This document shows, one piece after another, positions 1 to 5,333 of a stretch of 5,333 nt of DNA. Every line of letters starts with the position of its first letter. Position 1 is the first letter of the stretch. The notes beneath the pieces were generated by a model. It worked only from the letters and a program-made list of their open reading frames with translations. It was not told the origin of the DNA and searched no databases. The DNA is from Chloroflexota bacterium (GTDB taxonomy: Bacteria > Chloroflexota > Dehalococcoidia > UBA3495). The DNA is taken from NCBI GenBank assembly GCA_022563275.1, contig JADFNR010000123.1, positions 1 to 5,333 of the forward strand, in the 5' to 3' direction. Position numbers and translations under genes: made by a program.

Positions 1-1100
1 ACCAGTTTCCGGACCGTCTTCTCCACCAATTCCTCGGGCACGTCATTGCGGATCACGGGCCGCCCCACATCTTCCAGCATCACCCAACGCTTGGAGCCGT
101 CCTGGATCTTCTTGTCCAGGGACATGCGGTTCAGGATATCGGCCACCACCACCCCCTTGGCCGAGGTCGGCAGGTTGAACCGCTCCAGCAGACGGCGTTG
201 GCGGTCGACCAGGTCCTGAGAGTGCAGTCCCATTTCATGGGCCATGGACGCGGCGCCCATCATCCCCACGGCTACGCCTTCGCCGTGTAAGAACCGGCCG
301 TACCCGGCGGATGACTCCAGGGCGTGACCGATGGTGTGGCCGTAATTCAACATGATGCGGATGTCCAGGGTTTCCCGTTCATCCTGGCTGACCACTTTGG
401 CCTTGATGGCCATGCTGCGCCGGATGACCTGGGTTGAGATCTCCGGCTCCACGTTCATCAGGGCCTCGGCGTGCTCCTCGAACACGTCCACCAGGCCGGC
501 GTCCAGGATGAAACCGTGTTTGATGGCCTCGGCCCAACCTTCAGATAATTCTCTTTTGCCCAGGGTCGAGAGGGTCTCCACATCGGCAAACACGCCCCTG
601 GGCTGGTAGAAGGCCCCGACCAAGTTCTTAGCCTGGGGCAAGTTGACGGCGACTTTGCCGCCGATGGATGCGTCCACCATGGCAACCATGCTGGTGGGCA
701 CCTGCACGAAGGGCAGACCCCGCAGGTAGGTGGCCGCCACGAACCCGCCCAGGTCTCCCACGACCCCGCCGCCGACGCTGATTATGGTGTGGCCGCGCTC
801 GGCCTTTAGCCCCGCCAGCCAATTGTAGATGCCCTGGGCCAGATCGAAATTCTTGCTGGTCTCTCCGGCCGGAATGATGAAGCAGTGAGCGGGGATACGA
901 TGTTTCTGGAGCGCCCGTTGGACTTTGCGGCCGTAGAGGTTCATCACGTTTTCGTCGGTGATGATATAGGCCGTGCCGGTCAGCCCCAGGTCCGTGAACC
1001 GGGCTCCCAAGCTTTCGATGATTCCCCAACCGGCGACCACCGGATAGGAGCCGCCGGAGTGATGTACCTCCGCCGCCAGGTCTTTGTCGGCCATGGCCAT
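1..1100 (-). CDS. aroB: 3-dehydroquinate synthase, 3'-truncated by window edge
   Basis: AroB converts DAHP to 3-dehydroquinate, the second step of the cytoplasmic shikimate pathway, using NAD+ and a divalent metal. 366 codons are visible, and the frame is open at the left edge. The family is about 360 residues long, so only a few C-terminal residues and the stop are missing. Seen in the translation: the nucleotide-binding stretch GGGVVGDLGGF (residues 110-120), VPTSMVAMVDASIGGK (134-149) with the active-site Lys149, and KNLVGAF (158-164). The three metal ligands are Glu191 (WAEAIKHG), His255 (GHTIGHALE) and His272 (HGEGVAVGM). Their spacing matches E. coli AroB as I recall it. The ATG at 1100 is chosen because GGAGA lies 7 nt upstream; the ATG two codons later is more poorly placed. 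The gene starts 17 nt after the aroK stop, so the two are almost certainly cotranscribed. All key residues are present, and I see no frameshift. Identity is secure. Confidence 0.97.
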   Translation of the reverse strand, partial: MAMADKDLAAEVHHSGGSYPVVAGWGIIESLGARFTDLGLTGTAYIITDENVMNLYGRKVQRALQKHRIPAHCFIIPAGETSKNFDLAQGIYNWLAGLKAERGHTIISVGGGVVGDLGGFVAATYLRGLPFVQVPTSMVAMVDASIGGKVAVNLPQAKNLVGAFYQPRGVFADVETLSTLGKRELSEGWAEAIKHGFILDAGLVDVFEEHAEALMNVEPEISTQVIRRSMAIKAKVVSQDERETLDIRIMLNYGHTIGHALESSAGYGRFLHGEGVAVGMMGAASMAHEMGLHSQDLVDRQRRLLERFNLPTSAKGVVVADILNRMSLDKKIQDGSKRWVMLEDVGRPVIRNDVPEELVEKTVRKL

Positions 1101-1107
1101 GGTCTAA

Positions 1108-1112
1108 TCTCC
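1108..1112 (-). promoter_or_regulatory. Ribosome binding site of aroB
   Basis: GGAGA on the minus strand, 7 nt before the ATG at 1100. It lies inside the 17-nt aroK-aroB gap and favours that ATG over the second one at 1094. Confidence 0.7.
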
Positions 1113-1117
1113 GTGAT

Positions 1118-1666
1118 TCAGTTGTTTCGCGAAAGCCCGGGTCCACAGATCTTCAAGATGGCCTGCGCCACTTGGTCCGAGGACAGCCGGTCTGTTTCAA
1201 CCGTGTGGTGGGCCTGGGAGTAGGCCGGCGTACGCTGGGCCAGCAGTTCGGTGATGCGTTCCAGCGGGTCGCCTCCCCGCAGCATCGGCCGGGCCGGGGC
1301 GTTGGGGTTCCCTCCGCTCACCCGCCGGTGGATGGTCTCGGGCCGGGCGCTGAGATAGAAAACCGTCCCGCCGTCCAACATCGTGCGCCGGTTCTCATCG
1401 TCAACGAATGACCCTCCGCCCACGGAGATGATGCGGCCGCATTCCAGGCAAATATCGCTAACCACCGATCGTTCCAGTTCTCTGAAGGCGTCCTCTCCAG
1501 AATCCCGGAATATATCGGTGATGGGCTTTCCGGCCCGGGACACTATCTCCTCATCGGCATCGACCCTTGGCCAGCCGCAGCGGCGGGACAGGGCCCTCCC
1601 CACACTGCTTTTCCCCGAGGCCATGAAACCCACCAGGATTATGTTGCGCACTTGGTCTGACTGCAT
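1118..1666 (-). CDS. aroK: Shikimate kinase
   Basis: Transfers phosphate from ATP to shikimate to give shikimate-3-phosphate, the fifth step towards chorismate, in the cytoplasm. The 182-residue length is normal for the family. A Walker A P-loop, GFMASGKS, spans residues 13-20. Asp36 and Asp38 (VDADEEI) fit the Mg2+ and shikimate-contact aspartates. FRELE (61-65) supplies the substrate-binding Arg62, and GGG (83-85) is the shikimate/Walker B-region loop. RPML (126-129) is the LID with its conserved Arg. RTPAY (145-149) is the usual C-terminal Arg motif. The start at 1666 is the only reasonable one: the frame upstream has no other start before the stop of the VOC gene. No convincing Shine-Dalgarno precedes it, so translation may depend on the upstream gene, which ends 39 nt away in the same frame. 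aroB follows 17 nt after the stop. The symbol aroK is used by convention; aroL-type kinases share the fold. Confidence 0.97.
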   Translation of the reverse strand: MQSDQVRNIILVGFMASGKSSVGRALSRRCGWPRVDADEEIVSRAGKPITDIFRDSGEDAFRELERSVVSDICLECGRIISVGGGSFVDDENRRTMLDGGTVFYLSARPETIHRRVSGGNPNAPARPMLRGGDPLERITELLAQRTPAYSQAHHTVETDRLSSDQVAQAILKICGPGLSRNN

Positions 1667-1705
1667 TTCGACGTGTCGGGATAACCTGATGAGCCGGCGG
1701 TGGGT

Positions 1706-2518
1706 CTAGTCCGGCAGCCGGGTCAGATGCATCCGCGACCCCATACTGGTGTCGGTCTCGAAGTACAGCACCTGCTGGCCGACCGAGTTGGTGATGGGCG
1801 TGTCGGCGACGAATCTCAGCCCGTGGGACTGACACTCGCCCATGCAGGACGGGATATCGCCCACCACGTAGCCCACGTGGTCCATCACATGGTCGGCATC
1901 CATGCTGGCGGGGTCTCCGGGCTCGATCAGTTCCACCTGGACCTGGCCGAAGTTCACAAAGGCGTTGCGGCCGCCGCTCCTGGAAGGCCCGCCGCCCAGG
2001 TGCTCGCCCTGGAAGTTGTCCACGTACCACTTGATCGCCTCTTCCAGATTCTTCACCCGGTAACCCGCGTGTACGATGCGCTCTATCTCAAGGCCGCTGG
2101 CGGCTTCCGCGGGTTGGTCCGGCAACTGGGTGATGTGCATCTTCACGCCGTTGGTGGTTGTGGAGTCGAAGTAGAGTAGCTGCTGTCCCAGCACGTTGGT
2201 GTTGGGTTTCTCGGCGGCGAACTTGAATCCACGTGCGGTTAGGTCGTCGATCGCCCGGTCGATGTCGGCCACCACGTAGCCGACGTGGTGCATGGTCAGA
2301 ACTTCGCTGGAGAGGCCCGTCTGATCCACGGGCTCAAGCAGTTCGGCCTCGGCATTGCCGAAGCGCATGTAGGCGTTGCGTCCGCCGCTGGGCATGGCGT
2401 AACCCTTGCCCAAGGGTCCGCCGCCAACATTGGTGGCGCCGAAAGACTTCTCGAACCAGGCGACGGCGGCGTCCAGGTCCGGGGTCAGATACCCGATATG
2501 TTGAATCTTCTCGAACAC
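1706..2518 (-). CDS. Tandem two-domain VOC (glyoxalase-fold) metalloprotein
   Basis: A 270-residue protein made of two similar VOC domains, about residues 1-134 and 144-270. Parallel landmarks: QHIGY/VHAGY at the first strand, GGGP followed by GGRNA, ELLEP/ELIEP, HHVGYVV/DHVGYVV, GQQ-LYF, and an end in QLPD/RLPD. Candidate metal ligands are His7, Glu59, His78 and His128 in the first half, and His150, Glu196, His214 and His264 in the second. The first three positions fit glyoxalase I or methylmalonyl-CoA epimerase. The fourth is His in both halves where those enzymes have Glu. Both sites look complete, unlike two-domain extradiol dioxygenases, in which one half is usually degenerate. No signal peptide or membrane segment is seen, so it is probably cytosolic. 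The start is GTG at 2518, backed by AGGAGA just upstream. It lies 30 nt after a single-domain VOC gene and 39 nt before aroK. The substrate cannot be told: isomerase, epimerase, lyase and dioxygenase chemistry are all possible for this fold. Confidence 0.88.
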   Translation of the reverse strand: MFEKIQHIGYLTPDLDAAVAWFEKSFGATNVGGGPLGKGYAMPSGGRNAYMRFGNAEAELLEPVDQTGLSSEVLTMHHVGYVVADIDRAIDDLTARGFKFAAEKPNTNVLGQQLLYFDSTTTNGVKMHITQLPDQPAEAASGLEIERIVHAGYRVKNLEEAIKWYVDNFQGEHLGGGPSRSGGRNAFVNFGQVQVELIEPGDPASMDADHVMDHVGYVVGDIPSCMGECQSHGLRFVADTPITNSVGQQVLYFETDTSMGSRMHLTRLPD

Positions 2519-2522
2519 GGTG

Positions 2523-2528
2523 TCTCCT
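2523..2528 (-). promoter_or_regulatory. Ribosome binding site for the GTG-started VOC gene
   Basis: AGGAGA on the minus strand, 4 nt before GTG at 2518. A strong Shine-Dalgarno here decides for the GTG start, which also places the first conserved VOC motif (IQHIGY) at residue 5, as expected for the family. Confidence 0.75.
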
Positions 2529-2548
2529 AAATGATTGGCGGCTGGCGT

Positions 2549-2950
2549 CTAGGCCGGCCGGCCAGGAGCCGGGAAGTAGCCGGAACTGGTGCAGAACTCC
2601 ACCCGGTTGCCGTCCGGGTCGTGAGTGAACATGAAACCCTGGCCGTCATACCTGACGCCGTGGCGCGTGATCTCGTAGCCGTTTTCTTCCAGTATCTTCA
2701 TGGTGCCCTCGAAGTCCTCGACCTCGAAGGCGTGGTGCGTGTTCTCTGGCTTCACCGGCGCTTCGTCAGTCTCGATCAGGTGGACCATGATGCCGTTGTC
2801 CAGTTGCAGCCAGGTGATCTCCGGATTGGGGACCTGGCTCTCTATCTGCTTGATGCCCAGGAGTTCGTTGTAGAACTTCATGGCCCTGGCGGTGTCTTTG
2901 ACCATGGTGGTGACGTGGTTGATCTGTTTTGTCTTGATCTTTCCTGGCAT
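2549..2950 (-). CDS. Single-domain VOC family (glyoxalase/dioxygenase-fold) protein
   Basis: A 133-residue protein of one VOC domain, the usual length for glyoxalase-I-like and FosA-like proteins. Seen: INHVTTMVKD (residues 10-19), with His12 as the first-strand ligand; KFYNELLG (25-32), the typical helix; MVHLIE (55-60), with His57; HHAFEVEDF (72-80), with His73; and the C-terminal hallmark DPDGNRVEF (111-119), with Glu118. The likely metal set is therefore His12/His57/His73/Glu118, complete for this fold. Glyoxalase I normally has Glu at the second position, so His57 argues against simple glyoxalase I assignment. The start at 2950 is chosen because AGGAG lies 4 nt upstream and the domain starts at once. 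The frame is open further up, to 3118, but that stretch does not look like protein. It precedes the two-domain VOC gene by 30 nt, so the two are probably cotranscribed and may act on related substrates. The substrate is unknown. Confidence 0.9.
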   Translation of the reverse strand: MPGKIKTKQINHVTTMVKDTARAMKFYNELLGIKQIESQVPNPEITWLQLDNGIMVHLIETDEAPVKPENTHHAFEVEDFEGTMKILEENGYEITRHGVRYDGQGFMFTHDPDGNRVEFCTSSGYFPAPGRPA

Positions 2951-2954
2951 GAGA

Positions 2955-2959
2955 CTCCT
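2955..2959 (-). promoter_or_regulatory. Ribosome binding site of the single-domain VOC gene
   Basis: AGGAG on the minus strand, 4 nt before the ATG at 2950. It supports this internal start over the longer open frame beginning at 3118. Confidence 0.7.
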
Positions 2960-3007
2960 AATTTTTCCGTGATTTCTCAGAAACGGGCTGTTCAAGGTCC
3001 GAGCACA

Positions 3008-3036
3008 ATTATGCCACAAAGCCGGAGTCTTGGGCA
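3008..3036 (-). promoter_or_regulatory. Possible internal promoter before the VOC-aro genes
   Basis: In the only long gap (127 nt, 2951-3077), the minus strand has CATAAT (3008-3013), a 5/6 match to the -10 box. It is 17 nt from TGCCCA (3031-3036), which matches only 3 of 6 bases of the -35 box. Transcription would start near 3001 and give a leader of about 50 nt before the VOC ATG at 2950. The -10 and spacing are plausible and the -35 is poor. The position, at the one wide gap in an otherwise tight gene run, is the main argument. The rest of the gap holds no hairpin with a T-run that I can see. Confidence 0.35.
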
Positions 3037-3077
3037 GGCGCGGCGATGGATGCTGGGGTATTGGAGAGTGCTCGCCG

Positions 3078-4010
3078 TCACTGAAATTGGCTGCCCCACA
3101 CAACGAAGATAACTCCAACGACGGTGAGCGCGGCTCCGGCGGCCAACCGCCGGGTGACCCGTTCCAATCTGGTCAAGAATATGTGAGCCAACAAGAGGGT
3201 GACCAAGGGGCTGCTGGAGACGATGGGGCTGATGACCACCACGTCGGCCCGCTGCACCGCGTAATACCAGGTGATCACCGCTACACCCGAAGCCAGCCCG
3301 GACAGCGCAACGTATTTGAAGGATGACAAATACCACAGGATGCCGTGATCCTCCGAAGCTCCGGGATTCCCTTTCCGGATTATGCCGCTATGGGCGGCGC
3401 TTGCGCCCACCAGGGGAGACAGCACTGCCATACCGATTACCATGCTGAAGGCGGTCATGATGAGCGGCGAGTCGTAGATCCCCAGGATATGTTTGGCCAT
3501 CACGTTGGTGGCCCCATAGGAGGCTCCCGCCCCCAGGGCCATCAGGTAGCCCAGCAAAAACGTTTTATCGGTCCGCCAACCCTCTTTTATGGAGTCTCCG
3601 CTGGCGAACAGCAGGCCGAAAACCACTCCGGCGGTGCCCAGTGCCACCAGAGGATGGATGGTCTCACCGGTGAACACCACGGCGAATACGGCGGCGAAGG
3701 GCGCCTGGGAAGATACGAATAAACTGGCCCGGGAAGCGCCGATCAGGTTGACCGACAGAAAGTTTTGGGACCGGCCGCCCAGGAAGTTCATCACCCCCAG
3801 GGCGAGGATCCAGAGAATGGCTGCCTGGGGTATACCCCGGATGTCGGAGAACGCGAACAGCAGCACCATGACCGACGCAAGAAGGAAACTGAAGAAGAGG
3901 GAGACCATGACGCCCGGAAGGGGAAATATGGTCTGCATGCCCTGGCGGGAGAGGACCGCTGAACTGGCGAACCCGAAGGCGGCAAGCATCGATAGGGCAA
4001 TGGCCGCCAT
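3078..4010 (-). CDS. EamA/DMT-family 10-TM transporter
   Basis: A 310-residue, strongly hydrophobic protein of the drug/metabolite transporter superfamily, placed in the cytoplasmic membrane. About ten membrane segments can be drawn: roughly residues 2-20, 33-54, 62-80, 92-113, 120-138, 150-168, 182-203, 229-250, 257-280 and 286-306. This is the two-times-five layout of tandem EamA domains. Each half ends as such domains do: FVSSQAPFAAVFAVVFTGE (residues 98-116) and VISPIVSSSPLVTLLLAHIFL (259-279) are the equivalent fourth-helix regions before a short charged turn. A polar loop (about 205-226) separates TM7 and TM8. The ATG at 4010 lies 8 nt after the purQ stop with no good Shine-Dalgarno of its own, so translation is probably coupled to purQ. 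Members export amino acids, nucleotides, sugars or metabolites. The substrate cannot be read from the sequence, and the purQ link only hints at a purine-related compound. Confidence 0.92.
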   Translation of the reverse strand: MAAIALSMLAAFGFASSAVLSRQGMQTIFPLPGVMVSLFFSFLLASVMVLLFAFSDIRGIPQAAILWILALGVMNFLGGRSQNFLSVNLIGASRASLFVSSQAPFAAVFAVVFTGETIHPLVALGTAGVVFGLLFASGDSIKEGWRTDKTFLLGYLMALGAGASYGATNVMAKHILGIYDSPLIMTAFSMVIGMAVLSPLVGASAAHSGIIRKGNPGASEDHGILWYLSSFKYVALSGLASGVAVITWYYAVQRADVVVISPIVSSSPLVTLLLAHIFLTRLERVTRRLAAGAALTVVGVIFVVWGSQFQ

Positions 4011-4018
4011 CGGGATGG

Positions 4019-4714
4019 CTAGGCCTGCCTATTGCTTTCGATGATCGACTGAAAGATCAGGTTGCCATCGGTGCTGCCCAGGATGGCTTCGCAGCTCCGT
4101 TCGGGGTGGGGCATCATCCCCAGGACGTTGCCCGCTTCGTTGATGATGCCGGCGATGTTGTTGGCCGAGCCGTTGGGGTTGGCCTCCTCCGTGACCTGGC
4201 CAGAGGCGTCGCAATACCGGAAGACCACCCGCCCCTCTTCTTCAAGCTGGACCAGGGTGGCGGCGTCAGCGAAGTAGTTGCCCTCACCGTGGGACACCGG
4301 CACGTCCAGGACCTGGCCCTGAGCGCAGGCCCGGGTGAAGGAGGTGTCGGCCCGCTCGGTGCGCAGATGGGTCGGCTGGCAGCGGTATTCCAAGTGGTGG
4401 TTGGGCAGCAGAGCGCCGGGCAACAGGCCGGATTCGCAGAGTATCTGAAACCCGTTGCAGATGCCGATGGCCGTCCTTCCGGATGCAACAAACTTGTTCA
4501 GGGCGTCCATCACCGGGGAGAACCTGGCCATGGCGCCGGGACGCAGGTAGTCGCCGTAGGAGAACCCCCCCGGCAGGATCACCGAATCGAAGCCGTCAAG
4601 GCTGGTCTCATCGTGCCAGACGTATTCGGCATCCTGTCCAAGGATGTCCTTTACCTGGTAGTAACAGTCGGTGTCACTCCAGGTGCCGGGAAACACCAAA
4701 ATGCCAAACCGCAT
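4019..4714 (-). CDS. purQ: Phosphoribosylformylglycinamidine synthase subunit PurQ (glutaminase)
   Basis: PurQ is a class I glutamine amidotransferase. It splits glutamine and passes ammonia to PurL, which makes FGAM from FGAR in purine synthesis. The 231-residue length matches the small stand-alone PurQ that works with PurS and the short PurL. Seen: FGILVFPGTWSD at the N-terminus (residues 3-14), LPGGFSYGDYLRPGA (47-61), the nucleophile elbow GICNGFQ (84-90) with Cys86, VSHGEGNY (140-147), and the catalytic pair His203/Glu205 in MPHPERS (201-207). All catalytic residues are present. The start is ATG at 4714, 15 nt after the stop of the YqeY-like gene. An in-frame stop lies three codons upstream, so no longer start is possible, and the Shine-Dalgarno is weak. 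The transporter follows 8 nt downstream. purS and purL are not in this window, although they often adjoin purQ. Confidence 0.97.
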   Translation of the reverse strand: MRFGILVFPGTWSDTDCYYQVKDILGQDAEYVWHDETSLDGFDSVILPGGFSYGDYLRPGAMARFSPVMDALNKFVASGRTAIGICNGFQILCESGLLPGALLPNHHLEYRCQPTHLRTERADTSFTRACAQGQVLDVPVSHGEGNYFADAATLVQLEEEGRVVFRYCDASGQVTEEANPNGSANNIAGIINEAGNVLGMMPHPERSCEAILGSTDGNLIFQSIIESNRQA

Positions 4715-4729
4715 ATTAATTCAGTACCA

Positions 4730-5182
4730 TCAGGCCAGAGACTCCAGATACTCCATGGCCATCTGATTGACCACGGCGCCGTCGGCCTTGCCGCGCACCT
4801 GAGGCATGAGCTTGCCCATGAGCTTGCCCTTGTCCTGGGGAGAGGCCGCGCCAACCTCGGCGGCGGTGTCTTTTATCAATTGGCTCAGCTCCTCGTGGGG
4901 CATCTGCGGCGGAAGAAATTCTTGCAGGACCACAAGTTCCGCCGCCTCTTTGGCCGCCATGGCGTCCCGTCCGCCTTCTTCAAAGGCCTTGATACTGTCG
5001 CGGCGGTCGCTGGCTTGTTTGGTGGCCACCTCAATCATGGCGGCGTCGTCCAATTCCTTTTTCTGTTGCTTCTCAACGGCTTGAACGGCGTTCTTAAAGA
5101 AGCGCAGGGCGTCCAGGCGCGCCTGGTCGTGGTTGCGCATGGAGGATTTGATGTCTTCTTCCAGTTTTTCTCTGAGGGCCAT
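4730..5182 (-). CDS. YqeY/GatB C-terminal-like domain protein
   Basis: A small soluble, mostly helical, charged protein of the YqeY family, related to the tRNA-binding tail domain of the GatB amidotransferase subunit. The exact role is not established; a link to tRNA or aminoacylation is suggested by the fold. With the start used here it has 150 residues, the normal length. Family features seen: MALREKLEEDIKSSMR at the start, LDALRFFKNAV (residues 23-33), RRDSIKAFEEGGRDAMAAKE (60-79), LQEFLPPQM (86-94), MGKLMPQVRGKADGAVVN (122-139), and the C-terminal MEYLESLA. The family-consistent start is ATG at 5182, but it lacks a good Shine-Dalgarno. The frame stays open to another ATG at 5254, which has AGAGG 4 nt upstream and sits about 19 nt inside the predicted transcript. 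A protein with 24 extra N-terminal residues is therefore quite possible. It is the first gene after a consensus promoter, and purQ follows after 15 nt. Confidence 0.93.
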   Translation of the reverse strand: MALREKLEEDIKSSMRNHDQARLDALRFFKNAVQAVEKQQKKELDDAAMIEVATKQASDRRDSIKAFEEGGRDAMAAKEAAELVVLQEFLPPQMPHEELSQLIKDTAAEVGAASPQDKGKLMGKLMPQVRGKADGAVVNQMAMEYLESLA

Positions 5183-5258
5183 GGTGAAAATCCGGTCCTG
5201 ATGATTCGCCCGGTCTGGGCAGGATTTGATTGGGCTGCCGTGCCGCGTTTCCATTCTA

Positions 5259-5263
5259 CCTCT
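5259..5263 (-). promoter_or_regulatory. Ribosome binding site for an upstream in-frame start of the YqeY-like gene
   Basis: AGAGG on the minus strand, 4 nt before an ATG at 5254 that is in frame with the YqeY-like gene. It is a better site than anything before the family-consistent ATG at 5182, so it leaves the true start open between 5254 and 5182. Confidence 0.5.
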
Positions 5264-5279
5264 TGGGCGCGGCGCGGCG

Positions 5280-5309
5280 ATTATAGTTGGCGTCGAAATT
5301 GAGTGTCAA
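5280..5309 (-). promoter_or_regulatory. Consensus sigma-70-type promoter for the YqeY-like gene and purQ
   Basis: On the minus strand, TTGACA (5304-5309) and TATAAT (5280-5285) are both exact consensus hexamers, 18 nt apart. A start of transcription near 5273 is expected. The first ribosome binding site follows about 10 nt later, and the YqeY-like frame after that. The surrounding 40 nt are clearly more AT-rich than the coding sequence. As no clear terminator is seen downstream, this promoter may serve the whole gene run. A short dyad overlaps its -35 box. Confidence 0.8.
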
Positions 5310-5320
5310 TGTTGTTAACA
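5298..5320. promoter_or_regulatory. Short dyads at the -35 region, possible operator
   Basis: Two small inverted repeats sit at the promoter: ATTGA-GTG-TCAAT (5298-5310), overlapping the -35 hexamer, and the 8-nt palindrome TGTTAACA (5313-5320) just upstream. Either could be bound by a regulator. They are short and in AT-rich DNA, so chance is a real alternative. Confidence 0.25.
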
Positions 5321-5333
5321 GAGAGGAAAACCA

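Noticed and set aside
628..1146. Minus-strand open frame of 172 codons inside aroB
   Set aside because: It overlaps aroB in another frame; the aroB frame carries all the family's motifs, while this one is Arg/Gly-rich with no recognisable domain.
1706..2518. 4-hydroxyphenylpyruvate dioxygenase, suggested by two VOC domains next to aromatic-pathway genes
   Set aside because: At 270 residues it is far shorter than that enzyme (about 350 or more), and the last iron-binding Glu is replaced by His.
1706..2518. Extradiol ring-cleaving dioxygenase
   Set aside because: The spacing of His150, His214 and His264 resembles the iron ligands of BphC-type enzymes, but the third ligand is His rather than Glu, the extradiol signature does not fit, and the N-terminal half keeps an intact-looking site.
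2951..3077. Terminator after the transporter gene
   Set aside because: I looked for a GC-rich hairpin followed by a T-run on the minus strand and found none.
2951..3118. N-terminal extension of the single-domain VOC gene up to ATG 3118
   Set aside because: The 56 extra codons overlap the end of the transporter gene, look unlike protein, and a good Shine-Dalgarno stands before the internal ATG at 2950, where the VOC domain begins.
4106..5302. Long plus-strand open frame (398 codons) opposite purQ and the YqeY-like gene
   Set aside because: It is antisense to two clearly recognised genes, its translation has no family motif and is rich in Gly, Val, His and Gln as expected of a GC-rich shadow, and it runs through a consensus promoter on the other strand.

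Overview
The window is a compact, GC-rich bacterial segment (roughly 60% G+C by eye) in which every gene I can support lies on the minus strand. Read in the direction of transcription, from right to left, the order is: a YqeY/GatB-like protein, purQ, an EamA-type 10-TM transporter, a single-domain VOC (glyoxalase-fold) protein, a two-domain VOC protein, aroK and aroB. aroB runs off the left edge only a few residues short of its expected end. Gaps between genes are 8 to 39 nt, except for one of 127 nt between the transporter and the first VOC gene. No stretch over 300 nt lacks a gene, and I see no RNA gene, CRISPR array, insertion sequence or clear terminator.

The organism is probably a free-living bacterium. 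The PurQ N-terminus (FPGTWSDTDC) and the AroB and VOC sequences recall Chloroflexota (Dehalococcoidia/SAR202-like). This is an impression from memory, not a search result, and should be held loosely.

The right end (4011-5333) carries a sigma-70-type promoter with exact -35 and -10 hexamers. It drives the YqeY-like gene, then purQ (glutaminase subunit of FGAM synthase, purine synthesis). The transporter follows 8 nt after the purQ stop, so the two are probably translationally coupled. In the 127-nt gap that follows there is a weak candidate internal promoter. It would drive the two VOC genes and then aroK and aroB, which carry out the fifth and second steps of the shikimate pathway. The layout could be one long transcript or two overlapping ones.

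Most of the window is core metabolism. The least ordinary part is the VOC pair at 1706-2950. The larger protein is a tandem duplication whose two halves both have His where glyoxalase I, methylmalonyl-CoA epimerase and extradiol dioxygenases have the last metal-binding Glu. I found no sign of a wholly new system.
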